Below, piece after piece: positions 12,122 to 24,412 of a DNA stretch of 64,000 nucleotides (position 1 is its first letter; every line of letters starts with the position of its first letter). A model generated the notes under the pieces. The model was not told the DNA's origin. It did not search any database and saw only the letters and a program-made list of their open reading frames with translations. The position numbers were made by a program, and so were the translations under genes. Source of the stretch: Pogostemon cablin (Eukaryota > Streptophyta > Magnoliopsida > Lamiales > Lamiaceae); the NCBI GenBank assembly GCA_023678885.1, contig CM042994.1:20493073-20557072 (forward strand), read 5' to 3'.

Positions 12122-13731
12122 TGCTGGATAGCATTGCAGCCTCTGCCACTAGTTGAATCCATCGCCGAAATCGTGTCGCCGCCGTCTATTGTAGGAAGTC
12201 CCTTCATGATCAGATCTGCTGGACTGCCACATCTGTCGCATTATAAGAGAAGAGAGAGAAAACTAACAGACAGAACGAGGACATCGGAATGAGGAAGGAG
12301 ATTTGGAAGAGAAGGGTGAGGAGATCAGCGTGAGATCCGGAAGAGAAGGCAAGAGGAGGCGGAATGGCGGTCTGCAAGAGAAGAATGAGGCGTGAGATCC
12401 GGAAGAAAAGAGAGAGGAGATTGCATGAATAAAGCGTGAATGACCTATTTGGATTATATAGTTGACTAACTTCGAAATATGGATCTTGTTTTTAGTGTAC
12501 ACCAATGTAAAGTGGATTAACTCTTTAAAAAAATATAAAAGTATATCAAATAGTATAATTTTCCAACTGTCACTGTCAAGTTTATGTAAAAATATACTTC
12601 GAGTGTTAATTGACAAAAGTAGCTAGCTAGCAAAGTTGAAGAATATTTTGGGGTTGTGATAAAATTGTTTGCAAGCAAACATTAATTATGTGAGATCTTA
12701 GCAGGTTGAAGAATATTTTAGGTACTGTGATAAAATTGTTTGCAAGCAAAGATTAATTATGTGAGATCGTTTTACTATTAGACTAAAAAGTAATTAAATT
12801 TTAATAAAATTTAATATTCCAATTAATAAAATGTGACAGCAATGTAGTAAGTTATTTAATGAATATTTGTAGTATAAATTAATAAAAGGTGATAATATTT
12901 TTAATAAAATGAGATAATATTTTCGATATAAAATTATAAATATTCAAGAAAATATAAAAAGCGGTTGCTTTACCTTTAATATGCATACTAGTGGTACTTA
13001 CTTTTAGCTTTGATACATTAGATGAAATTATTTGACAGAGTATCCTTTATGTAAGGTTTGGATCATGTAAAACGATCTCTTCCATTATGTAAAGAAAAAT
13101 TAGACAGAAAACATGGAATATGTTTACAGTATTTCGAAGAATTCAAAATATAAATCACCTAATTGTATCTTTTCATTTTATTTGGAATGTCTCAAAAATG
13201 TTAGGACATTCATTTTTGTTCCCGACTTTTTTATTTTAATCTGATTTTATTTCAAAGAAAATTTGTTATACCAATTTCATTCCATAATTTTGTAAAAACA
13301 TTAATTCAGTCTTATTCTATGGAATTAAAAAAATTGAACATTTTTAAGAAAAAATGACCATTTTTGTGATAATTTAAAAAATTATAGGACTATTTCAAAT
13401 AAATTAATTTTTTGAGATTATTTTAAATAAATTAAATTTATATGAGACCACCTTCCAAAAGTTTTAATGGTAAGAGACAACACTAAAATTCTCTCTTCCC
13501 ATTCTCTCAACCTCTCTTGTCTTTTTCACACATTATCCTTATTATATAATAATTTGCTAATCTTCTCTACCCACACCGGATCTTCTGCTACCGCTACTTT
13601 CTCTCGATGAATACTCTCTCCATCTTCTTGGTATATAAATATTTACTTTTTACATACGTATTAAGAAATATATTAATTTAATATGCATGATATAATATTT
13701 TACTATAATAGGTAATTATATTAAGACAAAG
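12122..13731. other. Intergenic DNA between solo LTR and MITE
   Basis: Positions 12122-12440 are unusually G/C- and purine-rich ('gaagagaaggcaagagg' type) and may be a gene relic that I cannot name. Positions about 12634-12703 and 12706-12768 are a ~70-bp direct duplication sharing 'gataaaattgtttgcaagca'. The rest is AT-rich without coding signal. Confidence 0.45.
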
Positions 13732-13987
13732 TTTCCTATGAGACGCTACTTATGTGAGACCGTTGGTGAGACGTATTAAAGTATCCCTATTATATAGATA
13801 AAGTATGTTTAATGGTTGTTAAAGTATGTTTTTGTAAAGTATGATGAATGATGAATTAAAATATAATTTTAAAATGTTATAATATGATTCATTATTGACA
13901 TACTTTAATTAAAAATAAACATACTTTACCTATGTGATAATCATACTTTAATAATGGGTCAACCTGTCTCACAAGAGAGTCTCTCAT
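13732..13987. mobile_element. 'gtctcac'-type MITE, best single copy
   Basis: Starts 'acaaagtttcctatgagacg' and ends 'gtctcacaagagagtctc', which are inverted copies of each other. It shares its whole interior pattern ('tatatagataaagtatg', 'ataatgggtcaacc') with the copies at 8511-8990 and 59190-59640. About 256 bp and non-coding. Confidence 0.7.
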
Positions 13988-14300
13988 ATAATGTTTGGAA
14001 CAGGGGATTCGGATTGGTGTGTATTGGGGTTGAGTATGCCAAGCAAATTACATGCTCGTATGGTCTATGAAATGGGTGGAACTAATTGCTTTGTCGGTAT
14101 CGCCACATCCATATTAATCTTTAAATATCTCAAATAAAAATTAAATCAAAAGATATCAATCATTCAAAAACTTTAAAAGTTAAAGGAATAAAATAGAGTA
14201 AAAGCGAAACAACTCATAAGTTAGAGGTCTATTCATATAATTATCACTTATTTGTTCTTGTCCAAAAAAGACAAACAAAGAATTGCCTAAGTAGTACAGA

Positions 14301-14744
14301 CAGTGGCGGACGCACACTGGGCCAGGGGCACTGGTCCCCCTAAAGTTTTGTAAATATTTAGTATATATGTAGTATTTATTATAAAATATTGAGGTGATCG
14401 AGTGGTGGAGGTCATCATTTAGTGTGTTCGAGGTCAAAGGTTCGTTTCCTTAAAAGAAAAATTACGTCTTTATTCAATAATCTCAGAAAATTTTAATTTT
14501 AAAATTATCACTCACACCTAACACATAATATAATTTACATATTAAGATTATTTTTTAACGTAAGAATACCCTAAAAAATCAATAAAAATAATAAATAAAA
14601 TAATTTCCCTAAAACACTATAAAACACCAAAAATAAACTGTGTTGTGAGCCTAAAACACTATAAAATCGCAAAATGAACTATGCTGTGAGACGAATGAAG
14701 TATATTTCGGGCCCCCCTGAACATAAATCATGCGTCCGCCACTG
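14301..14744. mobile_element. hAT-type MITE, 444 bp, with 8-bp TSD
   Basis: Perfect 14-bp terminal inverted repeats CAGTGGCGGACGCA / TGCGTCCGCCACTG. They are flanked by 8-bp direct repeats AGTACAGA (14293-14300) and AGTACATA (14745-14752) with one mismatch. The 8-bp duplication and CAGTGGCGGA end are characteristic of hAT elements. No transposase is encoded. A possible SINE-like insert with A-box/B-box-like motifs sits at about 14391-14460. The right end lies about 120 bp before the ATG of P450 copy 2. Confidence 0.9.
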
Positions 14745-14865
14745 AGTACATAACATCACCACCATGACCATCTAGAAATGTCTATCTATTACACATAAAG
14801 AATTGCCTTACAAACTCTTCCATGATTCCATCCTTCATAATCTTACAAGTTACAATACATCCACA

Positions 14866-17058
14866 ATGATTCTTCTATTATCAATTCTTCTTCCAGTAGT
14901 GACTATGATCATATTCATATACTTCCATTACAGAGGAAGAAACAGAGTCAAATTACCACCAGGTCCCCCTGGACTGCCATTCATTGGAAACCTCCATCAA
15001 TTCTGCACAGCAGACAATCTTCATGTCTATCTATGGAAGCTCTCAAACAAATACGGTCCCATTATGCAAATGAGCATTGGTTCCATGCCAATACTCGTGG
15101 TTTCGTCTGTGAAAACCGCGAAAGAAGTGCTGAAAACACAAAACATGTCCTTCTGTAGCTGGCCCACGCTGCTTGGGCCAAAGACACTGAGCTATAACTG
15201 CTTGGACGTGACCTTTTCGCCCTATGGCGAGTATTGGAGGGAGGTGAGGAAGATTGAAGTTGTTCATCTGTTCAGCCTTAAGAAGACGCAGTCTTTTCGC
15301 CTCATTAGAGAAGACGAAGTCTCTCGTATGATTGCAAAGATTTCGCAACAGGAAGGCCATGTTGTGAACTTGAGCGATATAGCCATGGATCTTGGTTGCA
15401 ACTTGATATGCAAAGCTGCTTTCGGCAAGAGGTACGACGTCGAGGGAGTAGAAATGAAGAGATTCGGGGCGCTTCTGAATGAAGCTCAGGCCATGATGGC
15501 TTCATTCTTTGTTTCTGATTATTTTCCTAAGTTGAGTTGGGTGGATAAACCGTCTGGATTGTTGGGACGACTTGATAGGACTTTCATGGATCTGGATAGG
15601 TTCTACCAGGAGCTCATTGATGAGCATCTGGATCCGGAGAGATCCAAATCGGGTCAGGAGGAGGACATACTTGATGCCTTGATCAACCTTAAACAACAGA
15701 CTCATGCACCTTTGACCTCACTTGGGATCATGTCAAAGCCCTGCTCATGGTATGTTTTACTCCTCCACTACCTTCCTTCCCAACTCCGAATACAATCTTG
15801 GTTAGAATAGTTTTCTCCTCTCTCCTACATGTTATTGATGTTACACTAAAATGACAAAGTGATTAATCCAAAATGCAAGAGATATATAGCATATGTGTAT
15901 GTGACAGCATTAAAAAAAAACATTACATCAAAATGACATAGAAAGTCTAGGCCGGACGCTTAATAGATTAATTTTTTCAGAATCTAGACCGACAAACTTT
16001 ATATTAATTTTGTGTTGTTAAATGACCACCTCATTTAAAATATTAACAAATTTCTGAAAGAGGTACAGAGACATGACCTAATAAAGCATCCGTGTTCAAA
16101 CATAGTTGTCATTCATTTAAAATTCCATATGCAAGGCTTGAGACAAATTGATCCACCTACAAGTGAGGGGTATATTAGAGTGACCTAATTAAATATTAAA
16201 TGATACTCTTCTCTACAAGCTTAAGTATTTAGATGAGGGAACATGTTAGAATGATCTGATAAATATTAGTAAATGTTATTCCTATGCACAAGCGTAAGCT
16301 CAGAGATGAGGTGCACATTTAACAAGGGTTAATAATTCAATGCCAAATTAATTAATTAACATGTCTAATAAAGAATATAGATTTAATGTGTTCATTTATT
16401 AATTTTCCTCATGTTCTCTCTTGTCTAATTACCTTTTTTGTACTAGAATATATTTGTTGCTGGCGCTGATACAAGTGCTTCATCAACAATGTGGACGATG
16501 ACAGCCCTAAGTAAAGCACCCAAAGTGATGAAAAAAGTGCAACAAGAAATTAGAAATGTGATAGGCAAAAAGGGGAAAGTAGATGAAGATGATTTGGGTA
16601 ATTTTCCATACTTAAAAGCAGTGATAAATGAGAGTTTGAGAATGTACCCTCCAGTTCTAATGCTTATACCAAGAGAAACTACACAAGAATGCAGCCTAGA
16701 GGGGTTCCGAATTCGACCCAAAACAATAGTTTACGTAAACGCGTGGCGCGATCGCAAGGGATCCACAGTACTGAGAATATCCTCACAAATTCTTGCCAGA
16801 GAGATTCCTTAACAAAAAAATAGACGTTAAAGGACAAGATTTTGGGGTACTCCCATTTGGGTCGGTCGAAGGATCTGCCCTGCAATACTTATGGGTCTTG
16901 CAAATGTGGAGCTTACCATGGCAAATCTTCTCTATAGTTTTGATTGGAAAACTCCTCCATCCATTGATATAGAAGATATCAATATCAATTCTTTTCCAGG
17001 AATAACAGTTCACAAGAAAAATGCACTACTACTTGTGGCTGAGAAGCACGTTGTTTAG
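14866..17058 (+). pseudogene. Cytochrome P450 (CYP71-clan, CYP71/CYP83-like) pseudogene, copy 2
   Basis: Exon 1 is 14866-15749 and exon 2 is 16447-17058, with the same intron position as copy 1. Exon 1 stays open through the anchor, PPGPPGLP hinge, WREVRK C-helix and the region before the I-helix. The start is the ATG at 14866, which aligns with copy 1, although the frame is open further upstream. Exon 2 shows AGADTS (I-helix, Ala for the usual Gly/Thr), ESLR and a heme loop. Lesions are a 1-nt deletion near 15697-15702, a 1-nt insertion near 16747, TGA for Trp at 16772-16774, and a 1-nt deletion near 16862 inside the heme loop. The heme-loop glycine after Cys-Pro is Ala. None of these lesions is shared with copy 1. 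Confidence 0.88.
15750..16446 (+). other. Intron of P450 pseudogene 2
   Basis: About 0.7 kb, GT-AG. At about 16090-16320 it carries a dispersed repeat ('caagcttaagtatttagatgag' and a variant) related to stretches near 600-700 and 62800-62870. Confidence 0.6.
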
Positions 17059-17289
17059 GTTCAAATTTGCACTTTTCAATTGAACTACTTCGTATTATAT
17101 TATGTATTTTATGGCTCTTCCCATAGTATTTAGGATATTAATGATATAAGAAATATATAATGGCAAGTTTGGTGATTATAAAGGAGTGAATAATGCTGCA
17201 AATGTTGAAATATGAGAAATACATGGAGGGAGTTGGAAGGCGTGATAGTATATAGTTTGATCATTGATGTGTAGTGCTAATGATATGTC

Positions 17290-17906
17290 TGTAGAGTATT
17301 TAATTGTGGCATGATTAGAACATATTTAATTGATTTTAATTTTGTTTATGCAGGATATCAATTTTGAGGAGGAGTTAAGTTTCATTACATGGAAAGTCAG
17401 TCAATTTGCGTGGGAATTAATCGTGAGGAGTAAATTTGCAATTTCAATTACCATTCTTAATATGGTAACCAAGAAATCATGAGCAACATACATGGAAGAA
17501 ATCATCCAATGATAAATGTCGATAAATGTTGTTGCATCTATTTAAGTTATCATTTGTTGGAGAAGAAAATCACCTCTCCCATCAGTTGTGTTTGGTTGCT
17601 TTTTGAGAGTATACGAAAGTATATATTTCGTAGAAATAGGGTCTGCTTAGATAGAATGTCTAAGTAGGAAAAAGTCCGTAAGGCCGGAACGTCTTTAGGA
17701 TAAAAGTATTAAGATGGAGTCTGTAATACTGAGATCTGCAAATGAATGGTTCTGAGGGAATGACGAAGTCATCCCGACATTTTTAAACAATCATTTCAAT
17801 TTTCTTCCGCTTTAATTCTAATTCATGTTCAAACACGGCTGGTGTAAGAACATCACTTCTGTTTTGTATTGAAACGTTGTTTTTACGTTAGAATACTAAT
17901 TCTACA
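17290..17906 (+). repeat. 5' LTR of outer element (617 bp)
   Basis: TGTAGA...TCTACA. It contains a ~120-bp segment (about 17640-17755) that is absent from the otherwise matching 3' LTR, hence the 617 versus 498 bp lengths. Confidence 0.9.
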
Positions 17907-17971
17907 ATTGGCATCAAGAGCCAATACCTGTTTTTAACAGGTTAGATCTTGGGAAATCACATCTTTCGTTC

Positions 17972-18439
17972 ATGTACTTACAAGATTCTGGAATGAAGAT
18001 AATCCAATGTTTTGAGTGTAATGATTTTGGACACCTTCAAGCTGAATGCCCAAATTTCTTGCGAAAGAACATGTCTAACAAAGTTGGAATGAGTGGCTCC
18101 AACTCAGATGTTGAAGAACAAACTTGTAATATAAACCATCATGCATTAAATTCATCCACTAATAACTTTGTTTGTCTTACTGTAGGTGCTTCTTCAGAAA
18201 TTTGAGACATGTTAGAACATGGTAATTTTTCAGAATTAGATGATGAGACAGAGTTTACCATTGAGGATATGGAAAACATGTACAAACAGTTAACCTTAAA
18301 ATGTGCCCAAACTCTTATATTGATTAAGAAATTTAAAGGGGAGATAATCGCACTCAAATTGAGTCGAGATGAGGTATTATCTAAGAACTCTAAACTTTCG
18401 TATTTAAAAAAAATCTTCAAAAGGAAAATTCAGATTTGA
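17972..18439 (+). pseudogene. gag fragment of outer element (zinc knuckle + coiled-coil-like)
   Basis: An open frame from 17972 contains the CCHC zinc knuckle CFECNDFGHLQAEC and ends at 18203-18205. A second frame, 18209-18439, is rich in Glu/Lys/Leu, as in the coiled-coil part of Sirevirus-type gag. A stop separates the two. The reading continues to 18501, where the nested Copia element interrupts it, and equivalent gag sequence resumes near 36500. Gag proteins package element RNA in cytoplasmic particles. This copy is broken. Confidence 0.7.
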
Positions 18440-18501
18440 AAAGAAAAATAAGTTCTCTTGAAGAAGTAATTAAACAAGGAGAAATGAAGATGGTTGAGGT
18501 T

Positions 18502-19263
18502 TGTTGGAAATTGAATTTATTCAAATTCCCTATTTTATTTGTTTTGCCTTTCCTGATAGTTAGTTAATTTGTTTTATTAATTAACGTGTGTTTATTTTTT
18601 GTTGGATTGAGTTAGTTCCTATTTATTAGGAAAGAAAAAGTTGTTTCTTTATTTCTTCTGCAGGAGAGAAGAAAGTGGAAAACAAGTGTTAAGAACGAAG
18701 TAATGCAGTGTCGTGGACATCAAGGAAGAGTTGGACAAACGTGGATTAAAGAGTTGGACTTGATCTCCAAGGAATGCAGAACGTGGGATGAACCTACTTG
18801 GAGAGCAAGGATTTTTACTCCTATAAAAGGATTGTTGTCTACTCACTTTGAAGGACACAGACACCGAGATTACAAATTGAGAGAAGAAAAGGATTTTAGT
18901 TTTTGTTTTTATATTCTTTGTGTTGGATATCATTCTTGATATTCCTTCTGTGAATCCTATGTCTAAGGATTTAGAATAGAATTTCTTTTCGTGTTTGATT
19001 TTCGTGATTTGTTTTTGTAATCGTCTTTAAGTTTTAATAAGAAAGTTTTTCGCCTGTGAAGGCATCACAAGTCATAAGACTTGTGAGAAAATTAATTATG
19101 GTTTCTTCTTTTTATTCCACTGTGCAACGTATTATATTTTGTGTCTCGACATTCTTTATGTCAAGACATTGATATACACACTTTAAACTCTTTTTTGTTT
19201 TTGAGCTTACCCCATTTTTGGCCCATCGCAAAATCGTTTTCTAACGATGGCACTCCCCCAACA
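18502..19263 (+). repeat. 5' LTR of Copia element (762 bp)
   Basis: Matches 35690-36462 nearly throughout, including the 'ttccctattttattt' start and the 'cccatcgcaaaat' stretch near the end. Terminal repeat TGTTGG/CCAACA. Confidence 0.88.
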
Positions 19264-19334
19264 CTTTTATTTGACACTAGAGCCTACACTTGATTTATAC
19301 TAAGTGCAGATCCTATTTTTCTTGTTTTTAAATT

Positions 19335-21146
19335 ATGGATTATTTTGTTTCTTCTTTTTTATGCCCTTCAATTCTTGATGGAACTAATTATTCCATGTGG
19401 AAGGTGCGAATACGAACTCACATCAAATCAATTGATGAAAGAGCTTGGCGTTCGATTATTAATGGTTGGAGTCCTCCTCGAAGAATCAATGCGGACAATG
19501 ACACAATCATTAAACCTGAAGGTGAATGGACTTCAGAAGAAACCCAACTTGGAAATTACAATTCAAGAACTTTGAATGCTATTTTTTCATCTGTTGATGT
19601 AGTCATGTTCAAGATGATTACAAATTGCGCCTCTGCAAAAGATGCATGGGAAATTTTACAAGAACATTGTGAGGGTTCTAAGAGTGTTCGAAAATCTAAA
19701 ATGAGATATCTCACAACCATGTTTGAAAATCTTTGTATGGATGAAGATGAATCAATATCTTCGTACAATGAAAATATTTTCGATATTGCAAATGAAGCTC
19801 AAAGTTTAGGAGATCCGATCAGCAATGAACGACTTGTCAGTAAATTCTTGCGATCACTTCCAGAGAGATTTCATATTAAGGTCTCTGCTATTGAAGAAGC
19901 TAGAGATACTGCAACTCTCCCTCTAGGAGAATTGATGAGTATCTTGAAGACCTATGAACTCAACTTTGGGCATAAACAGGTTTAGCTTAATTCTCCACAC
20001 ATGTTTCATACAGGTAAAAATCTTGCTCTACAAACTGAATCTTACACACCTGTGAAAGAAGAAAGTTTCATAGAAGAAGAAGTCGATGAGATAGAGTTGT
20101 TGGATGAAGGATGTGTGAATGTTGTGTTGCTGACGAAAAAGTTTAACACAATCATCAAGAAGATTAATAAATAAAATTGCAGCAACATAAAACTGCGCAT
20201 CTAGATAAACAACTCTCTTCAAGTGTCTTCAGCACCTCCTGCACCACATCAGACAAAGAGGTATACACCGGTGAGAGGACTGCAGAAGTCAAAATCTGAT
20301 CCTGGTTGTTCAAGAAGGACAAGCTGGTATCCTCCAAGCAGTAAAATTGAAATGAATGACATGGATTCAATTCAATGTAGAACTTGTCATGGATTTGGGC
20401 ATTTTGCTAAAGAATGCGCAAATACTCTTAGGAGAAGGAAGATGAATCTGAATACCACCTGGAGTGGTGATGATGGATCTGAACCTGAGAATTTTAATCA
20501 GAATATACTATTTACCACCATCGATGATAATATCAGTTCTGATGATGAGTGCAGCGATGTCGTAACATCTGTCACGACATCAGACAGGTATTTTCATAAA
20601 AATTTTAATCGTATGAACTGTTTTAACTCATCTGCTGTTTCTGAGACAGAAGATACATTTGAGGTGAATGATGAAGTCCTGCAAGTTATCAATGAACTTA
20701 AAGTTCTATATGATGAACTTCTTGGGAAGTGGAAGGATCAATGCAAAATTATTGATTCGATTTTAAAGGAAAATGATGAACTTAAAGTGGTGACCACTCG
20801 TCTGGAAGTTTCTCTCACTAAGAACGACATGGAATTGAGCACTGTGAAAAAAAAGCTTGAAGAAGCTACTCAAACCTTTGACGGATTGAATAAAGGTAAG
20901 TATACTCTAACTGAAGCGTTGTCTTTTGGTCAAACTAGTAAGGCATGTTTAGGTTATAGTCCTGAAAAAGAATTTCCTAACCTATATGTTGATGGTAGTA
21001 AACCTGTGAATTTTGTCAAACCTGATATGTTATCTGATGTTCAAAAGAAATATACTACTCCAAAAAGAAAGGAGTTAGGAAAAGACATTACGTCTGTCAT
21101 TACTGCTTTGTTAGAGGTCATATCCGTCCTTTTTGCTATAAAATGA
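19335..21146 (+). pseudogene. Copia gag (UBN2-type) with zinc knuckle, disrupted
   Basis: The frame 19335-19985 opens with the Copia gag pattern (short N-terminus, then LDGTNYSMWKVRI and downstream AWEILQEHCEG). It ends at a TAG. Coding-like sequence resumes at 20223-21146 with the CCHC knuckle CRTCHGFGHFAKEC and a Glu/Lys-rich coiled-coil-like part. A second knuckle-like stretch (RGHIRPFCYKM) appears near 21120-21150 only after a frameshift. Such gag proteins form the nucleocapsid. As read, the frame is broken in at least two places. Confidence 0.8.
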
Positions 21147-24100
21147 AAGAAGATTTGCAATCTGATAAACTGTCGTCTCTAGTGTCTTCACATTCTGGTC
21201 CACACCCTAAGACTAAACTCAAATGGATTTGTAAGTCTGATTTAACATGCAATGTCGTTCATACTTCCTTAAGTAGTAGTATTGCAGGATCTTGGTACTT
21301 CGATAGCGAGTGTTCTCGCCATATGACAGGTACAAAAGAGAATTTGATTAATTTCGAAGAATTTGATGGAGGTAAGGTTACCTATGGAGGGGGAGCAAAA
21401 GGTAAAATCATTGGAAAAGGTATTTTGAATCTTAAAGGTTTTCCAGAATTGCATAATATGTTTTTAGTTGAAGGATTACGTGAAAATTTGATTAGTATCA
21501 GTCAGCTGTGTGATGATAATTTGTGTGTCCTGTTTAATAAAGATTCTTGTGAAGTTTTTGATGATTTTAATCCATGTGTCATGACAGGTAAGAGATCTAT
21601 CGATAACTGTTATTTGATTGAAACTAAATTTGTTGCATACAATGTACGTGTTGATGACATTGTCTTATGGCATCAAAAACTCGGGCATGTTAATTTTAAA
21701 AATCTTTTGAAACTTACAAAGTTTGATATTGTTCGTGGTCTACCTTCTTTGAGTCAAAATGACAATGTGGTGTGTGGTACATGTCAAAAGGAAAAACAAA
21801 TTCGAGTATCATATAAGATGTCACAACATTCTAGAACGTCAAAATATTTTGAACTTGTTCATATGGACATTATGGGACCTATTAAAGTTGAGAGTCTTGG
21901 TAGAAAGAGATATTTGTTTGTCTTAGTAGATGATTTTTCACGATTTACATGGATTGAATTTTTATGTGAAAATTTGGAAACTTTTGAGTTATTTAGGAAC
22001 TTGTACAAAAAGTTTAGAACGTCTTACAATGTCAAAATTGCTAGAATTCGTTCTGACCATGGTAAGGAATTTGAAAATTCTCTCTTTTCATCTTTTGTGA
22101 TAGAAAGGGAATTTTACATGAGTTCTCTGCTCCTAAGACGCCTCAACAAAATGGGGTTGCCGAAAGGAAAAATAGAACTCTACAGGAAATGGCTCGAGTT
22201 ATGCTAAGTTCTAAACATCTTTCTAAAAGATTTTGGGATGAAGCTCTTATCACAGCATGTTACATATCTAATCGAACGTATATAAGATCTGGGAGTATGA
22301 TGACATTATATGAAATTTTAAATGGAAGAAAACCCAATCTTAAATACTTTCATGTTATTGGATGTGTATGTTACATGTTAAATGATAGAGATCAATGAGC
22401 AAAGTTTGACTCAAAAAGTGATAAGGCAATTTTTCTGGGATATTCTCTTAATAGTAGAGCATATAGAGTTTTTAACTTGAGGTTACGTACTATTCAAGAA
22501 TCTGTGAATATTATCTTTGATGATTTTTCTGATATTGTAGGTAAAACTAAAGAAGATGACATCTCTGGATTACTTGACGTAACGGAAAGTCCCGCATCAG
22601 AAGCCGAAATAAATCTATCACATGGTGTTAAGACATCAAATAGGACACCGAACACGATAGGTCAGTCACCAGATGTCACAACACCTAGCAGGACACAGAA
22701 CATGACAAATTCAGAAATAGAATAATAATTTGATGCAGTCGGCGACACTTTTAGAAGAACAGTCGAACCATCCAAAAGAGTTCAGAAGAACCATCCTACC
22801 ACTCAAATAATTGGAGACTCGTCAGCTGGAGTGACGACAAGGCAAAAGGAGCGTGTAAATTACAGAGATATGGTAAAATTTACTTGTATGTCATCTATGT
22901 GTAGTAAAATAAATTTTGATTGCTACATTTCATCTCTAGAGCCTAGGAATGTAAATGAAGCTTTGCTAGATGATTGTTAGATAAATGCTATGCATGATGA
23001 ATTAAACCAGTTCTCTAGAAATGATGTTTAGGATTTAGTTCTTAGAACCCCTGATTTGAATGTGATTGGCACAAAATGGATTTTTAAAAATAAAACTGAT
23101 GAGTTTGGAAATATTGTTCGTAACAAGGCTCGATTAGTAGCTCAGGGCTATACACAGGTAGATGGGTTTGACTATGATGAGACCTTTGCTCCTGTTGCTC
23201 GGATTGAGTCAATTCATTTGTTACTTGCAATTGCTTGTTACATTGGTATAAAATTTCATTAGATGGATGTTAAGGTTCATTTTTAAATGGCATTTTAAAT
23301 GAAGAAGTTTATGTTTCTCAACCTAAAGGTTTTGAAAATCCCACTTATCCATCGCATGTATATAAACCGAAAAAAGCCTTATATGTGTTGAAACAAGCTC
23401 CTAGAGCTTGGTATGGAAGACTCACTGAATTTCTTCTTGACTATGGTTTTGTTAGAGGAGATGTTGACCGTACTTTGTTTATCATGCATAAATGTGATCA
23501 TTTAGTTATTGCTCAAGTTTGTGTAGATGATATCGTATTTGGTTCTACTTCTAATCTGTTACTTGATAAGTTTGTGAAGTCAATGTCTTCAACATTTGAA
23601 ATGAGCATGTTTGGTGAATTGAACTTCTTTCTTGGCTTGCAAATAAAACAGATGCATGATGGTATATTTATTTCTCAGAGTAAGTATGCTAAAAATCTTG
23701 TGTCTTGTTTTGGTCTTGAATCTGCTAAACATATGAAAACACCTATAGGATCATCGCAGAAATTGTGCAGGGAGAGTGTTGGAGATGATGTTGACAACAC
23801 TCTATATCGATCCATGATAGGTAGTCTTCTTTACCTTACTGCTAGCCGACCTAATATAATGTTTAGTGTTTGTTTGTATGCTAGATACCAAACTGATCCT
23901 AAATTGTCCCATTTGAATTCTGTTAAACATATCATACGATACGTTGCAGGAACCCAAGATCTTGAATCGATTGGGCAGGAGATGCAGATAATAGAAAGAG
24001 TACAAGTGGTGGTTGTGTCTTCCTTGGAAATAATTTGGTGTCTTGGCACAGTAGAAAGCAGAATTGTGTCTCTTTGTCTACTGTAGAGGCTGAATATGTA

Positions 24101-24412
24101 GCTACTGGAAGTTGTTGTACTCAACTTCTTTAGCTAAAACAAATGATTGCAGACTATGGGTACGCATCTGGCACTTTTACTATTTTATGTGATAACACAA
24201 GTACGATAGATATCTAAAAAAATCCAGTACAACATAGTCATACAAAGCACATAAGTATTAGACACCATTTTATTCGGGATTTAGTTGAGAAAATATAATT
24301 AAGTTAGATTACATTCACACTAAGCACCAACTTGCAGATATATTTACTAAGGCATTAGATTTTCAGCGGTTTTCAAATCTTCAAAAATCTCTTGGCCTTT
24401 GTAAAATTTAAA
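21143..24412 (+). pseudogene. Copia pol: protease, integrase, reverse transcriptase, RNase H, degenerate
   Basis: Domain order is Ty1/Copia. An aspartic-protease region at about 21290 reads WYFDSECSRHM, with Glu where the family has Gly of the DSG active-site triad. An integrase HHCC-type zinc region (LWHQKLGH ... CGTCQKEK) and core (HMDIMGP, VDDFSRFTW) lie at about 21665-22200. Reverse transcriptase occupies about 23040-23990, with KARLVAQGYTQ and the catalytic pair in CVDDIVFGST. RNase H-like VEAEYVA is at about 24085. Breaks include a frameshift near 22180-22200, stops near 22396, 22725, 22978 and 23260, a frameshift near 23270-23385, and several stops after 24086. It is a dead copy. Confidence 0.88.

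Noticed and set aside
15043..15705. Minus-strand ORFs of 105, 66 and 67 codons
   Set aside because: Antisense shadow of P450 copy 2 exon 1. The sense strand has all the P450 motifs.
16489..16812. Treating the 107-codon ORF as an intact short P450
   Set aside because: It is the exon-2 fragment of P450 copy 2, truncated by a frameshift just before the PERF region and lacking the heme loop in frame.
18649..18939. ORFs on both strands near 18.7 kb and their counterpart near 36.0 kb
   Set aside because: Both are inside the Copia LTRs and are incidental.
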